64,000 nt of DNA from Piliocolobus tephrosceles (lineage: Eukaryota; Chordata; Mammalia; Primates; Cercopithecidae). The notes under the pieces are model-generated. The model saw nothing but the letters and a program-made list of their open reading frames with translations, did not search any database and had not been told where the DNA came from. The translations under genes were made by a program, and so were the position numbers. Location: the NCBI RefSeq assembly GCF_002776525.5, contig NC_045443.1:43663484-43727483 (forward strand), written 5' to 3'. Positions within the stretch are counted from its first letter, which is position 1, and every line of letters starts with the position of its first letter. Below, piece after piece: positions 33,138 to 44,121 of this stretch.

Positions 33138-33475
33138 GATTTATTTATTTGTTCGACAAATATTTATTGGATTTCCTGCTTTGGGGAGTTTACATTCTAG
33201 TGGAAGAAAGAAAAAATAACTAAGATAAATAATTAAAATATAAAGTAGATTAGGTAGTGACAAATACTGAAGAGAAAATCTAAAGCAGGAAGAGGTAATA
33301 TGAAATTTTAGGGGGTGGCAAGGACTGACATTTTGGATAAGGTAGCCACTGAGAGGGTGGTGTTGAGTAAAGATCTGGAGAAAGTGAGGGATGAGCTGTA
33401 TGTTTATCTAGGGGGAAGCATCTCAGTCAGGGGAACAGCACGTGAAGTGCTGCAGTGAAGTCCCTGCAGTGAAGA
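33138..33475 (-). mobile_element. L2 LINE 3' part, antisense
   Basis: The reverse strand is L2. The plus strand reads CGACAAATATTTATTGGATT, GGGAGTTTACATTCTAGTGG, GTAAAGATCTGGAGAAAGTG and GGGGAACAGCACGTGAAGTG. About 50 bp is missing near 33180. Confidence 0.72.
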
Positions 33476-35064
33476 TATACCGTTTTGTCTCCGTGCCTTT
33501 GCCGTCTTCACTTTCCTGTCCTGTTACACCCTTCTCTTCCAAATTGTACTTCCTTCATCGTCTCTTTCATGAAGACTTCAAGATCTCTTCTCTCTCTTTC
33601 TCTCTCTCCTTCCCTCACTTTTTTTTTTTTTTTCTCATAAGGGCTTCGTTATTCAGTATGGGATCTCTTCCCACTCCAGATTCTTGAAGTATGCTTTTGA
33701 TTTGTACTGATCCTGTAAGGCTTAGGATAGACTCTCTTCTTAATTTTGTCATCTGTTTGTGTTTATGCCTGTATCTGTCTAATCAAATATGTGTAACCCA
33801 TGAAGGACTGGGGCATGTGCATCCTGAAAAGGACAACAGAGAGCAGGGGTTCAACATGTTTCTTGATACCATTGCTGCTTTTAAACTGTTAAGGATATAG
33901 GGTTTCATCTCACATCTAGAATTACGGTTGTGTTACATTTGGTAAATAGCCTCTTTTAGGTTTTCAGAAGTGTGTCCAAAGGTCTTAGATCATTCCCTTG
34001 ATAATGCCTCCCTCTTTTATTATCTGGCAAATTTTAAACAATGATTAGAAGCTTAAATCCAGAAAATTTCACCCCGGGAACAATTTTGAGCCAACTGTGA
34101 CTTTCTAGAGCAATCCTTTGACAAAAATTCTGAAGCTTTTTAATATGGCAGGTTTTTGGTAAATCAGTATGCCACTAGGATTCGTTTTTCAGTTTAACAT
34201 TTTACTCTTCCTTGATATATTAATATCTATTCCTCTCTCTATATATATATGTGTACACACATATACACAGATGCATATATTTTTAATGTATTTTATGTGT
34301 GTGTATTATTATATATGTTATGACATAATATGTCTTATAACAAATTACATTGGAATAATAATAGTGGCATAATAGTATTAAAATTAGCTACAAACAGATT
34401 GAATTCAATCATCAGGCAAGGACTCTTAGATGCACTATTAAACTATGCAAGCTACTATAATGAAATACTAGTTGTATTTTTGATAGTTTCATATTATTCT
34501 TAGCAAAAGAGAAACTTAAGTTTAAGAAAAAATCTTTTTTTAGTTTAAGACGTAGATGTTTGATGGTTAAAGACTCAAGTCTGGGCTTCTCATGTCTTCA
34601 GTTTCAGATCTTTTCTTTCATGACAGCCATTGCTGCCACTTACTCCTCCATGTGACCTTTGTGAATGATCATTTTTGGGGTGAGCCCTCTGATCACTGTG
34701 GCTTTGAGCTAAACATCCATCAGGAGAACCCCTTTCCACAGCCATGACAGGAAAATCCTATTGGGACTTTCAAAATTTTGTACCATAGAGAGTTACTAAA
34801 AACAAATCTTTGGATAGATAAAGACATTTTCTGCTAAATGATAACCAGGATTGGATGCCCAGTTGAAGCTATCTCAATGATGTCATGTGAGGAAATGAAG
34901 CATATCAAGTTCAACCATGTGCTTAGGATTGCTTCATTGTTTCTACACCGGATTCCTGGAGTATTATCTCACACCAACTATTATCACTTCATAACTACTT
35001 CATTTGTCTCTCTAGTTACCCCTTAACCTTGTCTTTTGCCTTCCCTGCAGTGAGGGGGTGCACT
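33476..35064. other. AT-rich single-copy sequence
   Basis: No gene or named repeat is supported. 33570-33637 is pyrimidine-rich and ends in a T run. 34225-34345 is a low-complexity stretch of TA and GTGT/CACA. The rest is unassigned. Confidence 0.5.
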
Positions 35065-35690
35065 GGTCTTATTAAATTCATTCATTCATTTAACCAATAT
35101 TTATTTGCACTTACGATATGCACTGGGGCTATGATGAAGATGAAATGACAGTTTCTGCTCTTAAAGACTCATAGGCTGCAGGAGAGACAGACAGGTAATT
35201 CCAATGCAATATCAGGGCCACTGTGATGAAGGAGGTATGACTAATGACAAGTAGAAAGAAAAGAATGCTGTATGCCTGTGTAGGGGGCACCCAGGGAAGG
35301 CTTCTCCAGAGGAAGCAGTGGTTTAGTGAAAACTAAAAGTAACTAGGAATTTTCCAAGTGAGAGAAACTTTGGATGATAGGAAATTTCCTTCTAGGAATT
35401 ATGGGCTGGCTTATTCAAGGAATAGTGAGCTGTTTGGGATGGCTGAGGCTTAGCATGTGGGAAAGAATAGTAGAAGATGAAGCAGGATAAGTGAGTAGAT
35501 ACTCCTTTTGAATGGCATAGTATGTTTAGATTTTATCTTACAGGGAACATGAATAATGGAAACATTTTAAGGAGGATAATGGCAAGAATGTATTTGCATA
35601 GGAGAGATAATTATTTTACCATTTGGAAGATGGATTTTTAGGAAAGGGTGAGACTAGAGGCCAATTGATAGATGACTGATAATAGTAAGT
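35065..35690 (-). mobile_element. L2 LINE fragment, antisense
   Basis: The plus strand begins with ATTCATTCATTTAACCAATA (antisense L2 tail), then GGCTTCTCCAGAGGAAGCAG, then around 35500-35600 TTTAGATTTTATCTTACAGG and ACATTTTAAGGAGGATAATG, all in the L2 antisense order. Confidence 0.7.
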
Positions 35691-35783
35691 GCTGCAGCCA
35701 GATTAAAATCCAGATGTCCTAGCTCCAAATCAGGAGGTCTCAACCACTATCTAGGTTGCCTTTCTTGTGCAGAGTTCATGAAT

Positions 35784-36057
35784 AGAGTTCAGGAGGCAGT
35801 CTACTTGGGTTCAAAACCCTGTTCTGCCCCTTAGGGATGGTGAAATTATTGAAGGATCACTTAATCTTTCTTTGTTTCAGTCTCCTCATTTGTATAATGG
35901 GGAGAATATAAATATAATACAACACCATGATATGTGTGTGTGTGTGTACATATATATAGATAGATATAGATATAGATATAGATGAAGATTAAGTGGAAAA
36001 ATATTTATAAAGTTCTAATAATTGTGCTTGGCAAATAGCAATCAATGTGTAAATGGC
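35784..36057 (+). repeat. MIR with an embedded microsatellite
   Basis: The MIR core runs 35784-35925 (CTACTTGGGTTCAAAACCCT, GTCTCCTCATTTGTATAATG). MIR 3' sequence resumes at 35984-36057 (AGATTAAGTGGAAAAATATT, GCTTGGCAAATAG). Between them is a TG/TATAGA microsatellite, 35931-35983. Confidence 0.8.
35931..35983. repeat. Compound (TG)n-(TA)n-(GATATA)n microsatellite
   Basis: A short TG run, then TATATATA, then repeated GATATA units inside a MIR. Confidence 0.9.
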
Positions 36058-36107
36058 AGTGATGATGACGATGCTGGTGGTGATGGTGATGATGATGATG
36101 ATGATGT
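36058..36107. repeat. (GAT)n / (GGT)n trinucleotide repeat
   Basis: About 50 bp of GAT units with interspersed GGT and GAC triplets, abutting the MIR 3' end. Confidence 0.9.
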
Positions 36108-36360
36108 AGGCAACTTTGTCCCACAGCAGATCCTAATGGAGGGAACTCAACTGGATGTCCATTCCTGGAAACTGTTAGAACTGATCAGTTACTCTGGATA
36201 GGAAAGAGAAGTTATTTCTCAAATTCTCACTATGACCTTCACAGTCTATTGGCAGTGAGGTTTTTAGTGACTTTCCAGATCTAGGCCCATTCATATCTAG
36301 AAGCAAGTTGAGCTTTCTCAAAAGGCAATACAAATGATTGCTTGACTATCTCCTCTTGTA
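36108..36360. other. Single-copy sequence, no feature recognised
   Basis: No repeat or gene signal is recognised. Confidence 0.4.
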
Positions 36361-36538
36361 GGATTCTCAAACACTGGAGTGCATCAAAAACAACTGAAGA
36401 GTTTGTTTAAACAGATTTCTGCGTTCCAACTCCAGAATGTGTGATTCAATAGGTCCAGAGTAGGGTCCAAGAATTTACTATTCTGACATGTTTGAGGGTG
36501 ACGCTGATGCTGCTGGTCCTGTCTGGGGTCCATACATG
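36361..36538 (+). mobile_element. MER5A-type hAT-Charlie DNA transposon fossil
   Basis: It follows MER5: GATTCTCAAACACTGGAGTG, TGATTCAATAGGTCCAGAGT, GGGTCCAAGAATTTACTATT, then GACGCTGATGCTGCTGGTCC. It is non-autonomous and encodes nothing. The terminal inverted repeats are decayed. Confidence 0.85.
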
Positions 36539-36842
36539 GAGGACTTCTGCTCTGTTATGTGCTCTACTACCTTGCCTTAAAGAAACTGAATAAGACTCAG
36601 TATTCCTGGCTTCCTGCTGCCTCCCAAACCATCTGCTGAACAACCCCTGATTTCCTCACTGTTTCAGATGCACTGGCTCTGCAGGCTTCCAGGGTGTGTG
36701 TGCTGCATAACCTCATCCATATAACTAAGAGATTGAACCAAATCCCCAGGCGGACTGAATAAGAAATCAGAGTTAAGGCCCCCATGGGAGAGGTGAGTAC
36801 ATCAGAAGCCAATCTCGTGTGATCCTACCATTCATTTCTCTA
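36539..36842. other. Single-copy sequence, no feature recognised
   Basis: I see no convincing repeat. Minus-strand frames of 65 and 71 codons have no motif. Confidence 0.4.
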
Positions 36843-37082
36843 TTGCCCCATTGGAATCACTTGTTGTTGAAGTGTCTATGGCTCTGTGTTTGTGAAGAAA
36901 ACAGGCAACCCTCTCTGATGTTTTCAGTTGTGATTTTGATTTTCCATCCCATAGTTAACTAGTTTAAAGGAGCACAAACCAAAGGTCGTCACCATCACTA
37001 ATCTTTGCAATGATTAACTAATTAACATAATGATTGCAAAATGAACTATTTTCACAACTCAGTGATTCTGATAACTGTGGTT
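36843..37082 (+). repeat. Unassigned repeat block, copy A (partner at 56197-56420)
   Basis: Its core (36901-37080) is clearly similar in order and orientation to 56268-56420. Both contain CTCTCTGAT followed by TTTTCAGTTGT, then CATAGTTAACTA, then ATCA(C/T)TAATCT, then AACTATTTT(C/G)ACAACT and TTGATAACT-like ends. I cannot assign it to a family. Confidence 0.7.
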
Positions 37083-37091
37083 AGCTTGAGT

Positions 37092-37093
<2 letters not shown>

Positions 37094-37135
<42 letters not shown>
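37094..37135. repeat. (TG)21 microsatellite
   Basis: Twenty-one uninterrupted TG units, immediately after unassigned block A. Likely polymorphic. Confidence 0.97.
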
Positions 37136-37137
<2 letters not shown>

Positions 37138-37699
37138 ATTCTCTAACTCTGATTTCCAGGATTGGCTCCTGTCACTTGGCACACTTGCTGACTGTACCTG
37201 TTTGCAACATTGGGCTACAGGAGGCGCCCTGGAATGGGAGCCTGATGAAATGACTGGGTAATTCTTAGGATGAAATAGGAGAAGAAATGTAAGACATTTG
37301 GGGTTGGCAAGCAGGCTCCCTACCAGTTTTGAGATGGGCAGGTAGGATTTCAATGGCATGTTACATAACCACCCTCTAAAGGGACAGAATGCACATTTCA
37401 GTGGCAGAAAAAGAAAAGCACTCTGTTCTACTATGGTTAATTGTTATTAATAATTTAAATGTTGCTTTATCATGTTACATATATCTGCTTACATCTAATG
37501 ACTTACATAAAAAAAATCCTTAGATCCTAGATTTTTGGACTAAGTAACTTTTTTTTAAAGGCATAAAAGCTCTAATTGAATCCTAGCAAATATTTTTTCA
37601 TTGGGATTTATTAGAATGTCTCTTTTAGAAGTTTTCAAATATATTAGACTAATAAAATAAATATTAATCTTAGCAACATATTGATGATAGTGGCAGACC
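37136..37699. other. Single-copy sequence, no feature recognised
   Basis: No named repeat or exon is supported. Confidence 0.4.
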
Positions 37700-37960
37700 A
37701 TCTGTATTTAGTAGTGGCAAATACCAAGTTCCTACTAGGTCAAGGTATAGCACTAGGTCATGTGGAGGTTAAAAAAATGTTCTTGCCTTTTTACCATTTA
37801 ATAAAGAGATTAAACAATTACACATTTATAATGCAAATTGAATATTTAAAATATCCAATAGGTACATAATGCTATGGAGGTTGAGCAAAGGCAGTGCTTT
37901 TATCTGATTGTGAGGATTTGGAGGAATCCTAGGGAAGGGAGTGGAGTACAGTTTTGACAG
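37700..37960 (-). mobile_element. Possible L2 fragment, antisense
   Basis: AAGTTCCTACTAGGTCAAGG, GCACTAGGTCATGTGGAGGT and TACATAATGCTATGGAGGTT follow the order expected of the antisense L2 3' region, but divergence is high. Confidence 0.4.
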
Positions 37961-38121
37961 GAGTGACTGGAGGAGGGGCCATCTATTCTGGAGTCAAGAA
38001 AGATGATATTTTGGCTTTGTGAAGAGTCACTGAAGGACAATTATGATGAATCTGGTTCTTGAAATACTTCTTGTTCCCACCAAAGGCTGTCTACTGACTC
38101 CCACAGATGTCTTGTTATACC

Positions 38122-38429
38122 AGGCCAGGTATGGTGGCTCATGCCTGTAATCCCGGTAGTTTGGGAGGCCAAGATGGGTGGATCACCTGAGGTCAGGAGT
38201 TCGAGACCAATCTGACCAACATGGAGAAACCCCATCTGTACTAAAAATACAAAAATTTAGCCAAGAGTGCTGGCGCATGCCTGTAATCCCAGCTACTTGG
38301 GAGGCTGAGGCAGGAGAATTGCTTCAACCGGGAGGTGGAGGTTGCAGTGAGCTGAGGTTGTGCCCTTACACTCCAGCCTGGGCAACAAAAGTGAAACTCC
38401 ATCTCAAAAAAAAAAAAAAAAAAAAAAAA
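38122..38429 (+). mobile_element. AluS-type element, plus strand
   Basis: Dimeric Alu with GGATCACCTGAGGTCAGGAG and GACCAACATGGAGAAACCCC, ending in about 24 A residues. Imperfect 16-base duplications flank it at 38106-38121 and 38430-38445; both end TGTTATACC or GTGTTATACC. Confidence 0.95.
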
Positions 38430-38445
38430 GATGCTGTGTTATACC

Positions 38446-39689
38446 TTAGAACTCACTCTATGTGAAATGACTGTCACATAGTGATAGGCTGTCACAATGG
38501 CCAAGCTTCAAGATGGGTTCATTTCCTCCATTCTCTTGTGCCCTCCTTAAATCATTCCAAGAGTCAAAGTTAGTGTTTTCAGAGGAATTGACATGTCAAC
38601 TGGTAGCTTATTGAAACTGGTTGTCATTACAATAAACGTTACTAGTGTTACAATAAACCTAGAAACACTGGACTCCTGTCATCTCTCACAATGAGAGTCA
38701 GGTAGGTGTGAAAGTGATTAAGAAAGCTTTGTATTTAGGGATGGGGAGGCATTGACCACACAGTTCAAAGAAAGTGTAAGTGAAGGGATGTGAGATACAG
38801 AGATCATCACGGCTGAAGCTGAAATGTTCGTGTGGCTCTTTAGAAGTGAGGTTTGTCTGTGGTAAGCATGCTTTTTATGACAACATTTTTGCTATGTAAA
38901 GCTTAGAAAAAGCTTTTCCTACATAATATGTGAGTGAGATAACTTCAGAAGTAACTCAGGAAATTCTTTTTCCCATAAAAGTTTGGACTGAGATTGTTTG
39001 TGGCCATTCCCCACAAAAGAGTGACGTAGTTTACACAAGAAATGGTTTACAGGATAACTATAAATCTTCCCAAAACTTGTTATTTTCATCCATATTACCA
39101 GGAATACACTGAGCAGCACATTTCTGCCTTGAGCCAATTCCCAGTAGAGTTAGAAAGCCAAACTACTGCAGGCTGAAAAGCACCTGAATGGTGGACATTG
39201 TGTCAAGAAAGGTGGTAAACCCTACTCTGGGACTGAGATGGAGGCAAGAATAAGTGCATTCTTCAGAAAAGACTCCAGGGATCATCTGAAAGAAGAGAAG
39301 TTATGGGTCATGCTTTACCATCTCAGGCCTGTGGACATTTCTCGTATTTATGTAACAAAGTCTTTATATCAATTTTAGCTTTTCTATGTACCAATTTGTT
39401 TCTAATTTAAAACAAGCAAGTATAGAAACGTATTATTGACTAGTCTTGGCTACTGGATATGTCTTTAGGTGCTCTTCATGGAGGTAGAGTGAATAAGAAA
39501 AAAAAAAAAAAGGTGGGGAACCACCAGACACGTCTTTCCCATTAACTCTTTCTGCACTTCACCTTAAGGCTTAAATGTATTCTCTAAGCTTCATTTAATT
39601 TTTTAAATGCAAACCTCCAGTGTCAGTGCTTCTTTTTACGAATTTGATAGTGATGTTAGAAATTATTATGTATCACTCTAAGATGCTTT
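38446..39689. other. Single-copy sequence, no feature recognised
   Basis: About 1.2 kb with only a short A run at 39499-39511. No exon or repeat is supported. Confidence 0.45.
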
Positions 39690-42424
39690 CTTTAAAAATA
39701 GACTAGTTTTAGGGCAGTTTTAGTTCAGTTGAGTGGAAGATACAGAGATTTCTCATATACCCACTGTCCCACATATGCAGTTTCCCCTATTATCAACATT
39801 CCCTCTGCATCCACACACATGGTACATTTGTTACCATTGATAAATATACATTATTATCACCCAAAGCTCATAGTTTACGTTAGGGTTCACTCTTGGTGGT
39901 GTACATTTTATAGGTTTGGGCAAATGTATAATGACATGTACAGCAATTGTTGGGTAGTTTTACTGTCCTAAAAATCCTCTGTGCTCTGCCTTTTCATGCC
40001 TCCTTCCTCCCTAACCACTGATTATATTACTATCTCCATTGTTTTGCCTTTTATAAAATGTCACATAGTTGAAATCTTACAGTATATAGCCTTTTCAGAT
40101 GGGTTGATTGATGGCTTGATAAATAAATCAATCAATAGATCTATGTTGATCTTTAGATTCTTACATCTTGACAATATTGAGTCTCCCTATCCATGAACAT
40201 AGAATGTCTCTCCATTCATTTAATTCTTTGATTTCTTTCATCAGAGTTTTATAGTTTTTCTCAGATAGATCTTATAAATATTTAGTTAAATATATACCTA
40301 AGTATTACATTTTGGGGGGACTACACTGAATGTAATTCCTTTGGATGTACCACAGTTTATTTATTTGTCTATCTACTTGAGGAAATCTTGGTTGCTTCCA
40401 AAGTTTAACAATTATAAACAAGGTTTCTATAACCAGCCATGTGCAGGTTTTTGTGTGGACAAAAATTTTTAACTCCTTTGGGCAAATTCCAACAAGAGTG
40501 ATTGCTAGATCACGTAGTAAGAGTATTTTGTAGAAAACTGCCAGACTGTCTTCCAAAACAGCTGCACCATTTTGCATTGCCACCAGCAATGAATGAGAGT
40601 ACCTGTTGCTTCACATCCTCACCAGCAATTGTTGTTGTCAGTGTTCTGGATTTGGACCATTTAAATAGGTGTGTATTGGTATCTCCTTTTTTGAATTCGC
40701 GTTTTCCTGATAATGTATAATGTGCAACACCTGTTCATATGCATATTTACCATCTGTATATCTTCTTTGGTGAGGTGTCTGTTCTTGTCTTTGGCCCAGT
40801 TTTTAGCTGGCTTTTTTTTAATTGTTAAGTTTTAAGAGTTCTTTATATATTTTGGATAACATTTATTTATCAGATACCAGATATATCATCGCAAATACTT
40901 TCTCACAATCTGTGACTTGACTTTTTATTCTCTTGAGATGTCCTTCACAGAGAAGAACACTTTCATTTTAATCAAGTTCAGCTTATCAATTCTTTATTTT
41001 ATGGATTGTACTTTTGGCATTGGGATACAAAGTGGTGTTTACATAAAAAGTTATCACCAAACCCAAGGTCATCTAGTATTTTCCTATGTTATCTTCCAGA
41101 AGTTTTTTTTTTTGCATAGGGCTGTTCAGTTTTTCCAGCATAATTTGTTGAAAAAATTATCTCTGCTATACTGTGTTGCCTTTATCCATTTGTCAAAGGT
41201 CAGTTGCCTATATTACATGGGTCTGTGTCTGAGCTCTCTATTCTGTTCAATTTATCTATTTGCCTACTTTTTCTCCAATAACACATTCTCTTGATTACTA
41301 TAGACTTAGAAGTCTTGAAGTCAGGTACTGCCAGTCATCTGACTTCATTATTCTCCTTCAAATTGCATTAACTCTGCTGGATGTTTTTGTCTCTCCATGT
41401 AAACTTTAGACTCAATTTGTTGTTATCCACAAAATGACTTGCTGGGAGTTTAGTTGAGATTGCACTGAATCTGTAGATCAAGTTGGGAAGAACTGACATC
41501 TTGGCAATATTGAATCTTCCTATTCATGAACATGGAATATCTCTCTATTTATGTAATTATTCTTTGCTTTCTTTTATCTGAGTTTTGTAGTTTTTCTCAT
41601 ACAAATCTTGTATATATTTATTTAAATGTATACCTATTTTTTTCAGTTTTTTGAGTGCTACTGTAAATGGTACTGTGTTTTAAATTTCAAATTCCACTTG
41701 TTCATTGTTGATATATGAGAAAGTGATTGTGCATTACATTTGTGTCTTGTAACCTTGCTATAATCATTTACTAATTCCAGTTTTGTTAGTTGATTTTTTC
41801 TGATTTTCTACGTAGATGATCATGTCACCTACGAACAAAGACTGTTATACTTCTTCTTTCCTAATCAGTATACTTTTATTTCTTTTTCTTCTCTTATTGC
41901 CCTAGCTAGAACTTTCAGTATAAAATTGATAAAGAGTTGTGAGGGGAAATATCTTGCTTTGTTCCTGACCTTAGAGGGATGCTTTCCTCAAAGTTCCTTA
42001 GAATTAAGTGTAATGGGAATTGTGGTTTCTTGTAGATGTTCTTTATCAATTTGAGGCTATTCCCCTCTATTCCTTGTCTATTGAGTTTTGTTTTGTTTCT
42101 TGATATGAATCAGTGTTGGATTTTGAAAAAAAAAGTTTTTTCTACATCTATTGATATGATCATGTGTTTTTCTTCTTTAGCCTTTTGATGTGATGAATTG
42201 TACTAACTGATTTTTGCATATTGAACCAGCCTTTATACCTGGGATAAATCCCACTTGGTTTTGGCATATAACTCATTGCATATATTGCTTGGTTTGATTT
42301 GCTAATATTTTGTTGAGGATTTTTGCATCAATATTCATCAAATATATTGGTCTGTAGTATTTTTTTTCTTGTAATGTCATTATCTGTTTGGTATTATGGG
42401 AATGCTGGCCTCAAGAGTTAGGAA
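39690..42424 (-). mobile_element. Old antisense L1M LINE, 3' UTR and ORF2 (first part of a 16-kb nest)
   Basis: 39690-40100 is the L1M 3' UTR in antisense (AAATCCTCTGTGCTCTGCCT, GTGTACATTTTATAGGTTTG). 40340-42424 is ORF2 in antisense, from the C terminus toward the reverse transcriptase. 40105-40316 is out of order: it repeats the sequence region also found at about 41480-41680. The element continues after insertions to about 55795. Coding frames are decayed. Confidence 0.82.
40105..40340 (-). other. Out-of-order ORF2 segment inside the L1M
   Basis: TTGACAATATTGAGTCTCCC ... TAGTTTTTCTCAGATAGATC parallels TTGGCAATATTGAATCTTCC ... TAGTTTTTCTCATACAAATC at 41500-41610. It replaces about 120 bp expected between the 3' UTR part and the GGATGTACCACAGTTTATTT block. 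Confidence 0.65.
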
Positions 42425-42708
42425 AGATATATTAGAAGACAGACCTAACATCAATTATCCAAGCTATCACCTTAAGGAACTAGAAAAAGAAGAAAAAATA
42501 AATCCAAAATAAGCACAAGAAAAGAAATAATAAAAGTTATTGCATGAATTAATGAAATTGAAAACAGAAAATCAATAAACAAAGTCAATGAAACCAGAAG
42601 CTATTTCTTTGAAAACATTAATAAAATTGATAAGCCCCTTGCCAGGCTAAGCAAAAAGAGAGAAAACATATAAAATGATTAATATCACAAATAAAAGAGG
42701 GACATTGC
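42425..42708 (+). mobile_element. L1M ORF2 fragment in the opposite orientation inside the antisense L1M
   Basis: The plus strand here reads as sense L1 ORF2, the stretch between endonuclease and reverse transcriptase (CAAAGTCAATGAAACCAGAA, AATTGATAAGCCCCTTGCCA). The antisense L1M resumes at about 42709. Its own copy of that region is still present in antisense at 43340-43540, so this is an extra inverted copy. Confidence 0.75.
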
Positions 42709-44121
42709 TGCTTCTATCTTCTGAAAGAGATTTTTCAGAATTGGTTTAATTTCTTCCTTAAATGTTGGTAGACTTCACCAGTAAACCCATCTGGGTCTAA
42801 CACTTTCTATTTTGAAAAACTATTAATTATTGATTCAATACCTTTAATAGATACTGGCCGATTCAGAGAGTCTATTTTTTACTTTCTTTTTTTTTTTTTT
42901 TTTTTTTTTTGTTTTTGAGACGGAGTCTCACTCTGTCGCCCGGGTCCTGGGTTCACGTCATTCTCCTGCCTCAGCCTCCTGAGTGGCTGGGACTACAGGC
43001 GCCCGCCACCTCGCCCGGCTAGTTTTTTTGTGTTTTTTAGTAGAGATGGGGTTTCACCGTGTTCGCCAGGATGGTCTTGATCTCCTGACCTCGTGATCCG
43101 CCCATTTCGGCCTCCCAAAGTGCTGGGATTACAGGCTTGAGCCACCACGCCTGGCCCAGATAGTGTATTTCTTCTTGTGTGACTTTTGACAGATTGTTTC
43201 TTTCAAGGAATTAATCCATTTAATTCAAGTTATCAAATGTATGGCCTTAAAGTTCTTCATAGTATTCTTTGATCATCCTTTTAATGTCTGTAGGATCCAT
43301 AGTGATGTCCCTTTTTATTTTTAATATTAGTAATCTTTCTTTCTTTCTTTTTCATTAGTGAGCCTGTCAGAGGCTTGTCAATTTTGTTTATATTTTTAAA
43401 TAATCAGTTTGGGTTTATTGATTTTGTTTATTGATTTCCTGTTTTTAATTTCATTGATTTATGCAATAATTTTGTATTTTTTATTTTTGCTTATTTTCAG
43501 TTTAATTTTCTCTTGTTCTGATCTCCTAAGGTAAAATCTTAGATGGTTGATACTAGAATTTTCTTCTTTTAAAATATATTAATACATTAAATGCCATAAA
43601 TTTCTTTGCAAGCTGCATCCCATACATTTTGATGTTATGTTTTTATTTTTATTTAATTCCATTTTTTAAACTTTCTTGAGATTTCTTCATTGTACCACAT
43701 GTCATTTAGAAGTGTGTTGTTTAATCTTCAAGTACTTTTGGACATTTCAGCTATCTTTCCGTTGTTGTTTCTAGTTTAATTCCATTTTGATCTGAGAGCA
43801 GATATTCTGTTATTTCTATTCTTTTAAGTTTGTTAAGCTGTGTTTTATGGCCCAAAGTGTGATATATCATGGTAAATGTTTCATGTGAGCTTGAGAAGAA
43901 TCCGTATTTTGCTGACGTTAGATGAAGTAGTCTACAGATGTCAATTATATACAGTGTTGTTGAGTTCAACTATGTCTTTACTGACTTTCTGTCTGTTAGT
44001 TCTGCCCATTTCTGATAGATGGGTGTTGAAGTAGAGATATTTATTTATCCTTGCAGTTCTATCAGCTTTTGCCCTATGTATGATGATGTTCTGATAGATG
44101 TATACAGAATAAGAATTGTTA
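42709..44121 (-). mobile_element. Antisense L1M, reverse transcriptase start and endonuclease part
   Basis: ORF2 in antisense continues (CACCAGTAAACCCATCTGGG, then GTAGGATCCATAGTGATGTC, then ATTCCATTTTGATCTGAGAG). It is interrupted by an AluY (42882-43156) and then by the L1PB-type element at 44122. Confidence 0.82.
42882..43156 (-). mobile_element. Antisense AluY-lineage element with unusual markers
   Basis: Antisense Alu with a long T tail and about 45 bp missing from its left monomer near 42944. On its sense strand it reads GGCTCAAGCCTG, a six-A CTAAAAAACAC and ACTAGCCGGGCGAGGTGG. These differ from the usual human AluY (GGCTCACGCC, CTAAAAATAC, ATTAGCCGGGCGTGGTGG) and match what I remember of Old World monkey AluY consensus sequences. 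Imperfect duplications lie at about 42865-42881 and 43158-43174. Confidence 0.9.
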
